DNA from: an uncultured Saprospiraceae bacterium
GTDB taxonomy: Bacteria; Bacteroidota; Bacteroidia; Chitinophagales; Saprospiraceae
Length of the DNA stretch: 63,273 nucleotides
Assembly (NCBI GenBank): GCA_938003955.1
Contig: CALKXE010000102.1
Coordinates: 1 to 63,273, forward strand
Direction: 5' to 3'
Below, piece after piece: positions 1 to 10,955 of the stretch (its first letter is position 1; the number at the start of each line of letters is the position of its first letter). Below the pieces are notes generated by a model, which saw nothing but the letters and a program-made list of their open reading frames with translations, was not told the origin of the DNA and ran no database searches. The translations under genes and the position numbers were made by a program.

Positions 1-161
1 CGAATATTCAACCCTTCTTACAGCCAACATTTAGATATCATTTAAATGCTGTTTATGACAATACAGGTGCTAGTTTATTCAATCAATATTCGATAGGTCT
101 TGAATTTGGGATAAGAAAACAATTTGGATCCTATTTCAGGACAAGAAAGAAATTAAAATAA
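1..161 (+). CDS. C-terminal end of an outer-membrane beta-barrel protein (partial)
   Basis: The third reading frame is open from the left edge to a TAA at 159-161 and encodes about 52 residues ending RTRKKLK. The pattern QPTFRYHLN ... FNQYSIGLEFGIRKQFG closely matches the end of the next gene (QPTIRRHLN ... FYSMGLEYGVRYRFG). The two genes are therefore tandem paralogues. Alternating hydrophobic/polar strands and the aromatic end are typical of PorT-type or outer-membrane beta-barrel proteins of Bacteroidota. The N-terminus lies outside the window. The exact function is unknown. Confidence 0.75.
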   Translation, partial: NIQPFLQPTFRYHLNAVYDNTGASLFNQYSIGLEFGIRKQFGSYFRTRKKLK

Positions 162-200
162 TCCAATTATAAAATAATCCAATTATAAAATAATCTAATC
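158..200. repeat. 16-bp tandem repeat between two paralogous barrel genes
   Basis: The unit ATAATCCAATTATAAA is present twice exactly (158-173, 174-189) and a third, partial copy (190-200) runs up to the start codon of the next gene. The first copy overlaps the stop codon of the preceding gene. It spaces the two paralogues and may be a by-product of their duplication or slippage. Confidence 0.9.
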
Positions 201-947
201 ATGAAATTTGTATCATTCCTAATATTTAGCTTTTTTCTTACAACCATGTCTGGGCAGAAAGATATGTCAATAGACATTGTTGGAAGTTTTGATTACTCTG
301 GTGCTTCTAATTATGATTTCATTAGCGGGATCAATCTTAATAGTATTTCCATTAAATCTTCTAAGACTTCTATAATAAATACAAATAGATTTGGAGTCAA
401 TTTTAGTTTTAGAATATATGAAAATATGATGTTTAAAACTGGAATTAGGCTAGCTGAATTGGGTTCTAAATTTAATGCTGAATATTCTCATACTTCTCAA
501 TGCTATGTGCCTGGGGAGTTAGTACGAGAAAGAGAATTCTTGCAATATGAAGAAGAGTTTTCGAATAACTTCATTGAGATTCCCTTAATTTTAAGATATG
601 AATATTCTAAAAAGAGACTTAGTCCCTACTTTGAAGTAGGAATTTCTCCGCATTTTTATATGAATTCTAAAAGAAGCTATAGAACGGTAAATAACAATGG
701 CTTTTCATATAATATTGATGAAGTCACTACCGGTTTTAGTAAGCTTCAACTTGTTTTTGTATTCAGCGCTGGAATGAATTATAATATTTCACAAAGTCTA
801 ACTGCATTTGCTCAGCCAACGATTAGACGCCACTTAAATAGTATTCAAATTAATCCAGATGGAACAAAAGCTCGGTTTTATTCTATGGGGTTAGAGTATG
901 GTGTAAGATACAGATTCGGGAATTACTACAATTCACTAAAATCCTAA
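201..947 (+). CDS. Outer-membrane beta-barrel protein
   Basis: 248 residues. An N-terminal signal peptide (MKFVSFLIFSFFLTTMSGQ, cleavage probably near Q19) is followed by alternating amphipathic strands such as FGVNFSFRIYENMMFKTGIRL and by a terminal aromatic strand YGVRYRFG. This is the architecture of the small outer-membrane barrels (PorT/OMP_b-brl group) of Bacteroidota. The partial gene just upstream is a close paralogue, and only the 16-bp repeat separates them. It probably sits in the outer membrane; ligand and role cannot be read from the sequence. The stop is 1 bp from the end of the convergent rRNA methyltransferase gene. Confidence 0.8.
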   Translation: MKFVSFLIFSFFLTTMSGQKDMSIDIVGSFDYSGASNYDFISGINLNSISIKSSKTSIINTNRFGVNFSFRIYENMMFKTGIRLAELGSKFNAEYSHTSQCYVPGELVREREFLQYEEEFSNNFIEIPLILRYEYSKKRLSPYFEVGISPHFYMNSKRSYRTVNNNGFSYNIDEVTTGFSKLQLVFVFSAGMNYNISQSLTAFAQPTIRRHLNSIQINPDGTKARFYSMGLEYGVRYRFGNYYNSLKS

Positions 948-948
948 A

Positions 949-2187
949 TCACTCAACATACAACACCAATCCCTTTAAGTAATTACCTTCTGGATGATAT
1001 ATATTAATTGGGTGATCTGGTCCTTGCGTTAGATGATGTACTATTCTGATGCTTCTTCCTGATTCAATAGCCGCTGATCTTATCGTATTGTAAAACAACT
1101 CTGGTCCTACAACTTGACTGCAAGAAAAAGTGAACAGGTAACCTCCACGATTGACCTTCTTAAGAGCCATGATGTTAAGTCTTTTGTACGCTTGGACCGC
1201 ATTGTGGCGCTTCTTTACACTCTTAGCAAATGCTGGAGGATCTATGATAACCACATCGTGTTTTGGTATTTCTTTGTCTTCTAATACATGCATCACATTG
1301 GCATCGTCCATCTTGTGGATATCACCAAAGCCATTTAGAGTATTATTCTTAGCGACCATTTCCATTGCAGGCTTACTAACATCAAGAGAATATACCGACG
1401 TCGCACCTTTAGCCAATGCATACATTGAAAACCCTCCAGTATAGCAGAAACAGTTTAAGACAGATTTACCTTTTGAGAATTCACCCAACATTTTTCGGTT
1501 ATCTCTTTGATCTAGGAAGAATCCTGTCTTTTGTCCCTCTTCCCAGTTAATCGCGAACTTCACGCCGTTTTCTATGATTTCTGTAGATGAAGGTTCTCCC
1601 TTTGCATAGTAATCTTCTTCATATTCTGTAAAGGAGGAGGGGAGAGAGTTTTTTGATTTCACATAGATGCAATCTAATGTCCCACCAAAGGCAAAATCAA
1701 GTGCTGAGGTAATATATCGAACATCTCTGTAGCATCCTATTGAATGACATTGCACTACAGCATTGTTATTGTAGATATCAATGATCAATCCAGATACGTT
1801 GTCACCCTCACCATGGATAAATCGAAATGCATTTGTATTAGGATCATCAATCAAACCAATCGACTTTCTGTAGTCATAAGCGGCTTTCATTTTCTTATTC
1901 CAGAATCCTTGATCGATATTTACATCTTCGAACGATAGAATCCTCAACATGATACTCCCGTTATGATAATGCCCAGTGACCAAGTGGTGTCCTTGTTGAT
2001 TAATTAGTCTGACTACTTGCCCATCTACTAAACCCTCCGGTTTATTAAATATTGCACCACTAAATATCCAAGGGTGTCTTCTATTTATAGCTTCTTCTTT
2101 TCCTTTTCGGAGTGTTAGAGTTGGGTAATTCTTTTTCATGCCGCGAAGATGAGGAAAATATTGGAAACGGGAGGAAGAATATTTCAT
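949..2187 (-). CDS. rlmI: RlmI/RlmK-type SAM-dependent rRNA methyltransferase
   Basis: 412 residues. An N-terminal PUA-like domain (about 20-100, with RRHPWIFSGAI) precedes a middle RNA-binding region and a C-terminal Rossmann methyltransferase. The SAM motif NCFCYTGGFS lies near 245, IIDPPAFAKS near 315 and the FTFSCS cysteine near 355. The family methylates C5 of a cytosine in 23S rRNA (C1962 in E. coli). The first 16 residues are not family-like, and Met17 (start at 2139, MKKNYPTLTLRKGKEEA) fits the usual N-terminus better. It appears to be transcribed alone, converging on the barrel gene. Confidence 0.9.
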   Translation of the reverse strand: MKYSSSRFQYFPHLRGMKKNYPTLTLRKGKEEAINRRHPWIFSGAIFNKPEGLVDGQVVRLINQQGHHLVTGHYHNGSIMLRILSFEDVNIDQGFWNKKMKAAYDYRKSIGLIDDPNTNAFRFIHGEGDNVSGLIIDIYNNNAVVQCHSIGCYRDVRYITSALDFAFGGTLDCIYVKSKNSLPSSFTEYEEDYYAKGEPSSTEIIENGVKFAINWEEGQKTGFFLDQRDNRKMLGEFSKGKSVLNCFCYTGGFSMYALAKGATSVYSLDVSKPAMEMVAKNNTLNGFGDIHKMDDANVMHVLEDKEIPKHDVVIIDPPAFAKSVKKRHNAVQAYKRLNIMALKKVNRGGYLFTFSCSQVVGPELFYNTIRSAAIESGRSIRIVHHLTQGPDHPINIYHPEGNYLKGLVLYVE

Positions 2188-2385
2188 TCAGAATTCTATG
2201 ATTTATGTTTGCTGTACTAAGAATCGCATTAAGATACAGAATGAAAAGGTTTGTAAAAGGAATGATAAGTAGCTTCACATCTTAGCCAGGATATGTTCGA
2301 TAATTCCTTCCTAGTCTTTACTTTTTAACACTATTTTGTTGTGATTCCAAATGAAATTTACTCTTCTCTATAAAATTAATTGAAA

Positions 2386-2434
2386 ATTGTAATTGAAACA
2401 TACAATACGTAACTAATTATTCGTTGTAATAACG
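2386..2434. promoter_or_regulatory. Inverted repeats upstream of the BlaI-type repressor gene
   Basis: The 274-bp divergent gap between the methyltransferase and blaI genes holds two dyads. ATTGTA (2386-2391) and TACAAT (2401-2406) are separated by 9 bp. CGTT-GTAAT-AACG lies at 2422-2434. A direct repeat ACGTAAC also flanks the second dyad (2407-2413 and 2432-2438). BlaI/MecI repressors bind dyads built from TGTA/TACA half sites and usually control their own promoter, so these are operator candidates. The half-site order in the first dyad is reversed relative to the classical operator. Confidence 0.35.
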
Positions 2435-2461
2435 TAACTTTCGTTTTATAAACATCAGATA

Positions 2462-2821
2462 ATGATTAGACTAAATAAAAAGGAAGAAGATATTATGAAT
2501 ATCTTCTGGAAGCTTAAGAAAGCATTTCCAAAAGAAATCATGGAAAGTATCACACCACCCATTCCACCTTACAATACTGTGTTGTCGATGATCCGTAAGT
2601 TAGAAAAGGACGGGTTTATTTCTCATGTAAAAGTAGGGAAGACGCATCAGTATTCTCCGACGATAACCAAGCGAACCTATCAGAAATCTATCTTCAAGCA
2701 TCTACTCACAGGATATTTTGGAGGATCTCCAGAGAAAATGCTCAGTTTCTTTATCAAAGAAGAAAATTTATCGGAAGAGGAGCTAAATGATATTGTTAAA
2801 CAATTTAGAAAAAAGAAATGA
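2462..2821 (+). CDS. blaI: BlaI/MecI/CopY-family transcriptional repressor
   Basis: 119 residues, normal for the family. The N-terminal winged helix is recognisable: LNKKEEDIMNIFWKL, then PPYNTVLSMIRKLEKDGFI as recognition helix and HVKVGKTHQYSP as wing. The C-terminal dimerisation helices end EELNDIVKQFRKKK. The family represses its own operon until a partner M56 protease triggers its cleavage. The stop codon overlaps the start of the BlaR1-type gene by ATGA, so the two are translationally coupled. No beta-lactamase gene is nearby, so the regulated stress need not be a beta-lactam. Confidence 0.9.
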   Translation: MIRLNKKEEDIMNIFWKLKKAFPKEIMESITPPIPPYNTVLSMIRKLEKDGFISHVKVGKTHQYSPTITKRTYQKSIFKHLLTGYFGGSPEKMLSFFIKEENLSEEELNDIVKQFRKKK

Positions 2822-4044
2822 TGAATTATCTAATAGAAAGTAGCATTTGCTTGCTGATGTTTTATGGACTTTATCACTTCTTATTTAAGGATTCTACCAA
2901 ACACGCAATAAACAGAATATATTTATTGTCTTCGTTAATATTGTCGGCTTTGATTCCAATATTATCTCTACCTATATTTAGAAATAAAATTGCTTATGCT
3001 CCTAAGCCAACAAGTTCACTTATTGGTCGTGTTCAATTTATTCCTGACGGGGCTGTTCCGTTCGATTGGAGTTTGGTATGGTTCAATATTTATCTGGTAG
3101 GAGTTATTATAAGCTTTTTAATATTGTCTATTGGTATCTATAAGATTCTAAGCATAATCGTAAATGGTGATAAAGTTAGGCATTGTAATTATACCCTTAT
3201 TTATACAAATTCCGAGATACCTTTATGTTCATTCGGGAAATATATTATTGCGCCAAGTCACAGAAAGGAAGACCTAACTGAATACGAGCTTACTCACGAA
3301 ATAAATCATCTAAAAAACTTTCACACATTAGACGTACTATTCATAAAGCTATTCAGATGTCTTTTCTGGTTCAATCCTATTGTGCTGTTATATGATCGTA
3401 GATTAATAGAAATCCACGAATATCAAGCTGACAGTGCAACGCTTAATCATTTAGGTAGAGAGTCCTATCTATCTTTTATTGTCGATCAGGTAAGCATAAG
3501 ATCCAAACATCCACTTGTACACAATTTTAATTCACTTATAAAAAAACGATTAATTATGATGAGTTCTGAATCTAGGTCTGGCAGTGTTCAGTACCTAGCT
3601 ATTATTCCCGTTTTACTGGTTGTTCTTTCTTTGTTTTCTTTTGATAGTTATCCTGAACATGTGGATAATAATGGAAATGAACATAGTATTCTCAATGATA
3701 CTATTCCTGATGGTATTGTGTTGGATACTCTATATACTGCAGTTTTTAATATGAGCAGCAAAAAAGAAGTACCTAGCACTGTTGCCGAGTTGTCGCGTGC
3801 AAATACTTTTGTGAGGGATACTTTTATAACTCAAGCCTCTATAAACGGTAGAGATATAAAATGGCTGGTTATTAAAGAAAAAGGGAAAGATGCATATATT
3901 ATTCCATCAGATGACCCGCTAACCAAAACTATGCTAAATAGAGTAGATACAATCTCCATAATTGATTACGCAACTTACATAGAACAAATGATATCTATTA
4001 ACTATAAATCTGGTGTTATTGATACATTGGTAAACGAATGGTGA
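2818..4044 (+). CDS. M56-family (BlaR1-type) membrane metallopeptidase
   Basis: 408 residues. Membrane segments lie at about 5-22, 35-53, 85-110 and 255-275. The zinc motif HEINH is at 160-164 (ELTHEINHLKN), with EIHEYQADS downstream carrying the third-ligand glutamate. In BlaR1/MecR1 this domain cleaves BlaI after signal binding. Here the extracytoplasmic tail after the last membrane helix (about 130 residues) has no penicillin-binding motifs (no SxxK, no KTG). It therefore belongs to the short Bacteroidota BlaR1-like group whose signal is unknown. The ATGA overlap with blaI supports one operon. Confidence 0.85.
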   Translation: MMNYLIESSICLLMFYGLYHFLFKDSTKHAINRIYLLSSLILSALIPILSLPIFRNKIAYAPKPTSSLIGRVQFIPDGAVPFDWSLVWFNIYLVGVIISFLILSIGIYKILSIIVNGDKVRHCNYTLIYTNSEIPLCSFGKYIIAPSHRKEDLTEYELTHEINHLKNFHTLDVLFIKLFRCLFWFNPIVLLYDRRLIEIHEYQADSATLNHLGRESYLSFIVDQVSIRSKHPLVHNFNSLIKKRLIMMSSESRSGSVQYLAIIPVLLVVLSLFSFDSYPEHVDNNGNEHSILNDTIPDGIVLDTLYTAVFNMSSKKEVPSTVAELSRANTFVRDTFITQASINGRDIKWLVIKEKGKDAYIIPSDDPLTKTMLNRVDTISIIDYATYIEQMISINYKSGVIDTLVNEW

Positions 4045-4059
4045 TTTATAGAATAAAAA

Positions 4060-4084
4060 AGACAGTCATTGGGGATGGCTGCCT
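4060..4084 (+). terminator. Hairpin after the BlaR1-type gene
   Basis: AGACAGTCAT (4060-4069) pairs with ATGGCTGCCT (4075-4084), with one mismatch and one G-T pair, around the 5-base loop TGGGG. An A-run precedes it and only a weak T-stretch follows. It is 15 bp after the stop codon, so it may be a terminator, but the weak tail keeps confidence low. Confidence 0.4.
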
Positions 4085-4178
4085 ATTTGACGCTAGTGTC
4101 TGCACACCTACAAGGTGCCAAACACTTATATGTTGATTAATCGGTATCCATTTTACAGTAGAACATACGAGTAATAAT

Positions 4179-4206
4179 TGTCAGACACTCTTTTAGATGT
4201 CAGACA
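4179..4206. repeat. Direct repeat of TGTCAGACA
   Basis: TGTCAGACA occurs at 4179-4187 and again at 4198-4206 (19-bp period) in the 320-bp gap between the BlaR1-type gene and katG. A third exact copy is at 39749-39757, within the palindrome GTGTCAGACAC. No gene was seen in this gap; the rest of it holds only the two hairpins listed. Confidence 0.6.
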
Positions 4207-4303
4207 AGTTAGCTTTGATTTTACACTTTTTTGGATTATGACTGTTATGCAGTTTGCTTGTGGTTCGACAACTTCCACCTCGATGCCCCTCCAAAGAGGG
4301 ATA

Positions 4304-4333
4304 TAAAAAAAGCCAGACATTTCTGCCTGGCTT
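4304..4333 (-). terminator. katG intrinsic terminator
   Basis: Read on the minus strand, AAGCCAG (from 4333) pairs with CTGGCTT ending at 4310, and seven T follow (A-run 4304-4310 on the plus strand). It lies about 30 bp beyond the katG stop codon, the right place and shape for a rho-independent terminator. Confidence 0.8.
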
Positions 4334-4364
4334 CTCTAAAAATATATGTTGATATTGATTCAAA

Positions 4365-6590
<2,226 letters not shown>

Positions 6591-6618
6591 CTAAATTAGG
6601 GATATTAGTTAAGACCAA
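6591..6618 (-). promoter_or_regulatory. Likely katG promoter
   Basis: On the minus strand TAATTTAG (plus 6591-6598) matches the Bacteroidota -7 element TAnnTTTG in 7 of 8 positions. A TTG (plus 6616-6618) lies 17 bp upstream, the expected -33 spacing. The start codon follows about 28 bp downstream. Confidence 0.5.
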
Positions 6619-6652
6619 CATCATTTAGCTTATCAAGAATATTTATGAATGT

Positions 6653-6698
6653 ATAAGTAAAAACTATAGTTGAGGGTTTTGCTATAGTTTTTACTTAT
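6653..6698. terminator. 17-bp perfect inverted repeat between katG and the barrel operon
   Basis: ATAAGTAAAAACTATAG (6653-6669) and its exact complement (6682-6698) flank a 12-base loop. On the minus strand the second arm ends TTTTTACTTAT, a T-rich tail, about 100 bp after the stop of the upstream barrel gene. A terminator insulating katG from that operon is the simplest reading. A palindromic regulator site of katG is the alternative. Confidence 0.65.
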
Positions 6699-6794
6699 TA
6701 AGTATAAATGGATATCATGTACATAAGTAGTTGTATATCTTATGCTAAATATTGGCGTATAGAAATTTAAATGTTTTGTATCGCAAGTTATTCA

Positions 6795-7553
6795 TCAAAG
6801 GACAATGCCAAAGCGTAGTACGAATCTTTGATAATTTATTCGGTTTTCAGTTGATATTCTGGAATCCCATGGGTTTGCATATGTCCATGTGGCCTTCTGG
6901 AATTTATATCCTAAATCTATAGAGTATTTAGTTATTGAACTTCCAAAACTCATGCCTAGACTTGGATAGAATATGAATCCGCCTTTTGCATCGGTTATTC
7001 CTTTGTTTTCATTTTTGAAGGCTAGACTGTAGCCTGTTTGTAGATTAAGAACAAATGTTGAATTGTTGGGTAATAGGTAACTTCTAAAATCTAGAAATAT
7101 TGGATGCATCCTTTCACCAGATCCATGTGCATATTGATCAACAGAAGAACCAAGGCCAATACTCAGCAATCTACTTAATCTATAACCTGAGCTAAATGAT
7201 AGAGAGTAACCGTAAGTCTCAGAATTTCTTACTCCATTATTAGCGGTAATTAGACCAGCTGACATAGAATAGTATATTCCCTTTTCTTTAAAGATGTAAT
7301 GAGAACCTAATGTTTCTTTTGTTAAGGATTTGATTTTAAGTATCTTATCTGACGGGAAAAACATTTCTTGACCCCATATTGTAATGAATTTTATTCCTAC
7401 TTCAGGATTCCAATCAATAATAGAAACTTCTAATTCTGAGCCCCCTAAAAGATATAATTTCGCCCGTTGCTCTTTATTAATAGTTACATCCTCTTGAGAA
7501 TAGGATATGAAGCTAATGAGTAGAAAAACGAGAAGTGTTGATATACGATTCAT
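6795..7553 (-). CDS. Secreted beta-barrel protein, unknown function
   Basis: 252 residues with a signal peptide (MNRISTLLVFLLISFISYSQ). An N-terminal segment (about 25-90: LYLLGGSELEVSIIDWNPE, QEMFFPSDKI) is followed by about eight strand-like stretches such as GYSLSFSSGYRLSRLLSIGLG, ending in the aromatic/hydrophobic strand YQRFVLRFGIVL. This fits an outer-membrane barrel. It lies 7 bp downstream of the LVIVD-repeat lipoprotein gene, so the two are one operon and may act together at the outer membrane. No specific family was recognised. Confidence 0.65.
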   Translation of the reverse strand: MNRISTLLVFLLISFISYSQEDVTINKEQRAKLYLLGGSELEVSIIDWNPEVGIKFITIWGQEMFFPSDKILKIKSLTKETLGSHYIFKEKGIYYSMSAGLITANNGVRNSETYGYSLSFSSGYRLSRLLSIGLGSSVDQYAHGSGERMHPIFLDFRSYLLPNNSTFVLNLQTGYSLAFKNENKGITDAKGGFIFYPSLGMSFGSSITKYSIDLGYKFQKATWTYANPWDSRISTENRINYQRFVLRFGIVL

Positions 7554-7560
7554 AGCACTA

Positions 7561-8853
7561 CTATTTAGAGATAGAAATGAAACTCAATTCTTTCAGAGAA
7601 CTAGGATTACTGCTATCATACTGGTAAAGTCCTCCATCTCCTACGACTATGATATGATCTTTGCTCAATGGTATTATGTCATATGCATTGATATCATTTA
7701 TATGCTCGACTTGATTGTCATCTATTTCATTCAGATCTGACTTGTCAAATACTCTAAGTCCAGCGTCCCCATCACATATGTATAGATCATCATTTATTAC
7801 TGCGAGTCCATGAGGATTGGTCATGTCGTATGATTTTTTCAACTGTGGATTTTCAATATTTGTAATATCTATGACATCTAACTGGTTGACAAATGATTCA
7901 CATCTGCTGCCATTTCTTAAAGTAACATATGCTATATTTCCTTGTACATATACTGGGTCACAAGCTCTAGCATGTGTAAACTTTGATACAAATGTCGGCA
8001 TAGCAGGATTAGTACGATCATAAATAAACATTCCAGCATTTCCACCAATGAATAAATAGTCTCCATATGGAAAGAGTGTTTCTATGTTTCCCCAGTCAAC
8101 TTGTACTGTATTAAGCAATTGTGGTTCGGATAAGTTGGTTATGCTATAACTCTTCAATTCCTTTAAATTCAATACGTACAAATATTCATCTTGTACTGAG
8201 AATCTAGCAAAAGAACCTCCTTGTCCTGTATCTGAATTAATATTGTTGTTAATCCCAGTTGGTGAAGAAGCTTCGAATGATGCACTACCATCTGCAAAAA
8301 TTTGATTTCCATTCCAAAACCATTGATTATTGAAATTAGGATCATCACAACTTATCTCAATACTTCTTTCTGTTTCTTTTGTATAAATAAAATAACCTAG
8401 TTCCTCCCTAAATTCATAAAGATTAAATACTTCTTCTTGACGATCAAGTAACTTTGGGTCTTTGAAATTTGATATATCTATAGAAAGAAGATCTACATAA
8501 TTATCAGCATAAAGTATATCATCCTTTATAGACACATCCAAATTACCTGGTATAGATATGAAGCCTAGATAGGTAGGAGAGGTAGCATCAGAATTATCAT
8601 ATAAATGAATCCCTTCATACTTTTCATTTATAATCAATGTCGAGTTGTAGTAATATATTTTACCTGGATTTTCCAATAGACGAGTTTCAAAATATTCAAT
8701 ATTATTTACTCTGAATTCTTCAGCTTTTGCAAAGACTGCTTCATACTCAACGAATGTTCTAGTCCCGTCACATTTGTCTTCTAAGCAAGAAGAGAATGAT
8801 ATTAGTAATACGAATAATAGTAATAGCTGGGAACCTTGGTTTAGTGTTTTCAT
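7561..8853 (-). CDS. LVIVD-repeat beta-propeller lipoprotein
   Basis: 430 residues. A lipoprotein signal peptide ends in the lipobox FSSC (Cys about 23). The body is built of repeats of about 40 residues of the LVIVD type, for example YADNYVDLLSIDISNFKDPK, FIGGNAGMFIYDRTNPAMPT and YICDGDAGLRVFDKSDLNE, which form a beta-propeller. Such proteins are surface or periplasmic lipoproteins with binding roles that are not defined. First gene of a two-gene operon with the barrel protein downstream. Confidence 0.8.
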   Translation of the reverse strand: MKTLNQGSQLLLLFVLLISFSSCLEDKCDGTRTFVEYEAVFAKAEEFRVNNIEYFETRLLENPGKIYYYNSTLIINEKYEGIHLYDNSDATSPTYLGFISIPGNLDVSIKDDILYADNYVDLLSIDISNFKDPKLLDRQEEVFNLYEFREELGYFIYTKETERSIEISCDDPNFNNQWFWNGNQIFADGSASFEASSPTGINNNINSDTGQGGSFARFSVQDEYLYVLNLKELKSYSITNLSEPQLLNTVQVDWGNIETLFPYGDYLFIGGNAGMFIYDRTNPAMPTFVSKFTHARACDPVYVQGNIAYVTLRNGSRCESFVNQLDVIDITNIENPQLKKSYDMTNPHGLAVINDDLYICDGDAGLRVFDKSDLNEIDDNQVEHINDINAYDIIPLSKDHIIVVGDGGLYQYDSSNPSSLKELSFISISK

Positions 8854-9245
8854 GATTGTCTATTTTATGATTTTATTGATCTATTCACTTAGACAGAAGA
8901 TGGTAGGGAGATGGTTGGGTAAGAAGTGAAAAGAAGTAAGTGCGAGACATTTTGAGGTGCCTACGATCTACTGCCAAAAACAAAGCTAGCATGTCTACAT
9001 ATCTTAAAGAGTTTCGGACATGCTTTTCTCGGCGCTAATAAAGTAATATTGTGAATCTAAAATGTGTAGGAGTCAAACATCTTGTTTATGGTGCTCGCTA
9101 TTGAAAAAAAACAGAAGATTTATTTTACCCTTTCTTTTCTTATTGACTTCTAAAGTTGTAGCATCAACAGTTTGCGTAATTGTATGACCCAAAATAAGCA
9201 ACGCAATAACCCAACAACTCAATAATTTAACAACTGATCAAAATG
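8854..9245. other. 392-bp gap, no gene seen
   Basis: No open frame with coding character was found between the M28 peptidase gene and the LVIVD lipoprotein gene. The only structure noticed is an 8-bp inverted repeat, AGCATGTC (8988-8995) and GACATGCT (9017-9024), followed by TTTCTC. It must contain the promoter of the LVIVD operon, but no clear -7 element was found. Confidence 0.5.
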
Positions 9246-10493
9246 TTAAAATGTCAACTTACGAATACTCTCTTTCCCATCTCTGATAATAGTGATATCA
9301 ATTGTTTGACCTTTTTCATGCGCTCCCAAAGCTTTCATATAAGTCATCATATCTACAATATCCATATCACCCATTTTTCTTACGATATCGCCTTTCTTTA
9401 GATTTGCATTGAATGCTGGACGATCATCTCTTACTCCATCTATTCTCATGCCTTTACCATCAAACAGATAGTCTGGAATAACTCCAAGTGTAACTTTGAA
9501 ATCTGGAGTCTCAGCACTTTCGTCCTTAGTCTTCTGGAATATAAGCTTACCACGACCTTGTGTATATTCTATAATATCAATTATGTAGTCAGTAATGTCT
9601 ATGATTCCTTTATAATTAATCAAATGAGCATCGTCAGTCGGTTTGTGGTAGTCCGAATGTTGTCCAGTAAAAAACTGTAATACTGGAATATCTTCTAAAT
9701 AGAACGACGTATGATCTGTTGGACCTACACCTGATCTTTCTTCTTTAACTCGGAATGATTGACCAGACTCTAATTTTAGAACCTGATCCCACGACGGGGT
9801 AGTCCCCGTTCCATAGATTGCTAGTTGTCTATCGGCATTTAATCTACCGATCATATCCATATTGATCATATAGTTTACCTGCTTCAATGGAACGGTAGGG
9901 TGTTTAGTGAAATAATTACTTCCCCAAAGTCCTTTCTCTTCACCACTAAAGGCTATAAATAGGTAATTAAGGGATGAATCAGATTGAGATTTCAAATGTT
10001 CTGCTATTCTCAACATGCCAGCTACACCACTAGCGTTATCATCTGCACCATTGTGTATCGCTGGATCACCTACATATAATGAGCCTTCCGCTCCATAACC
10101 GAGATGGTCATAATGTGCACCGATGACTGCTGTATATGCAGCCTTATTATCAATTAGTCCTAAAATATTTAGTCCTGTCACTTTTTCATCATCTGGACTT
10201 GGCCCATCTGCATGAGGATTACTTCTTATGGTTTTATTAAAAGCTTGTATATATCCATCGCCAACTCCTCCAGGAAGTAAACCAATTGATTCCATTCTGT
10301 CAGAAAGGTAAGCGGCAGCCATTTTTTCTCCCTTTGTTCCTGTTTCTCTTCCTTCCATATCATCATGTGAAAGGATCTCAATATCCTGCTGCACATTTAT
10401 AATATTGTAGATCTTAGTATCTTTCGGCTTTACCGTTTTGCAACTAAAAGCAATAAGTATAAATGACAAAAAGAATATAGACGGATACTTCAT
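9246..10493 (-). CDS. M28-family zinc peptidase lipoprotein with PDZ domain
   Basis: 415 residues. A lipobox (IAFSC, Cys about 18) makes it a lipoprotein. The M28 aminopeptidase domain has the co-catalytic zinc motifs in order: GAHYDHLGYG, HNGADDNASGVAG, FSGEEKGLWGS, NMDMIGRL and TGQHSDYHKPTDD. The C-terminal 85 residues form a PDZ-like domain (GMRIDGVRDDRPAFNANLKK, GDIVRKMGDMDI). The family removes N-terminal residues from peptides in the periplasm or at the surface. It is monocistronic. Confidence 0.9.
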   Translation of the reverse strand: MKYPSIFFLSFILIAFSCKTVKPKDTKIYNIINVQQDIEILSHDDMEGRETGTKGEKMAAAYLSDRMESIGLLPGGVGDGYIQAFNKTIRSNPHADGPSPDDEKVTGLNILGLIDNKAAYTAVIGAHYDHLGYGAEGSLYVGDPAIHNGADDNASGVAGMLRIAEHLKSQSDSSLNYLFIAFSGEEKGLWGSNYFTKHPTVPLKQVNYMINMDMIGRLNADRQLAIYGTGTTPSWDQVLKLESGQSFRVKEERSGVGPTDHTSFYLEDIPVLQFFTGQHSDYHKPTDDAHLINYKGIIDITDYIIDIIEYTQGRGKLIFQKTKDESAETPDFKVTLGVIPDYLFDGKGMRIDGVRDDRPAFNANLKKGDIVRKMGDMDIVDMMTYMKALGAHEKGQTIDITIIRDGKESIRKLTF

Positions 10494-10955
10494 ATGAATT
10501 GATAATTTGTTGAAGCAAATATAGTAGAATAATTGGTGCTTGACATTGTATTGATTATTCGCTGTTATATTTCATCTATTATAAGGATGGAATTATTAAG
10601 TTTAACCATTAACAAGCCATTAGAACTTTCTATTTCAAAAGGATATATATTTGAAATATCTTATTTATAAAATTCCACTCTAAAAACAAATCAGTCTATT
10701 CTAGTGCTGATTTTATATAATCTCCCATTTTTTTATACTTTTGAGGCCTCAAAAGCTGAATATTGAATGAAATATCTCTGTTTTTAGAAAATAGACAACA
10801 AATAGTATTTTTGTGTAATAAATTAATCAATGATTATCAGTATCATTACACATTATTAGTCATAATTATATGACTAAGCTTGCTATTCATAGTAGGTATG
10901 TAAATTAAAGACGTATATTTGCGTCGTTTTTTGAAGAAGTAAATAAAATTAAAGC
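10494..10955. promoter_or_regulatory. secDF upstream region with two -7 elements
   Basis: This 462-bp divergent gap has no gene. On the plus strand a perfect TAnnTTTG element, TATATTTG, lies at 10914-10921 (35 bp before the secDF ATG), and TATTTTTG lies at 10806-10813. No good TTG is found at -33 for either one. The first element is the better secDF promoter candidate. Confidence 0.5.
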
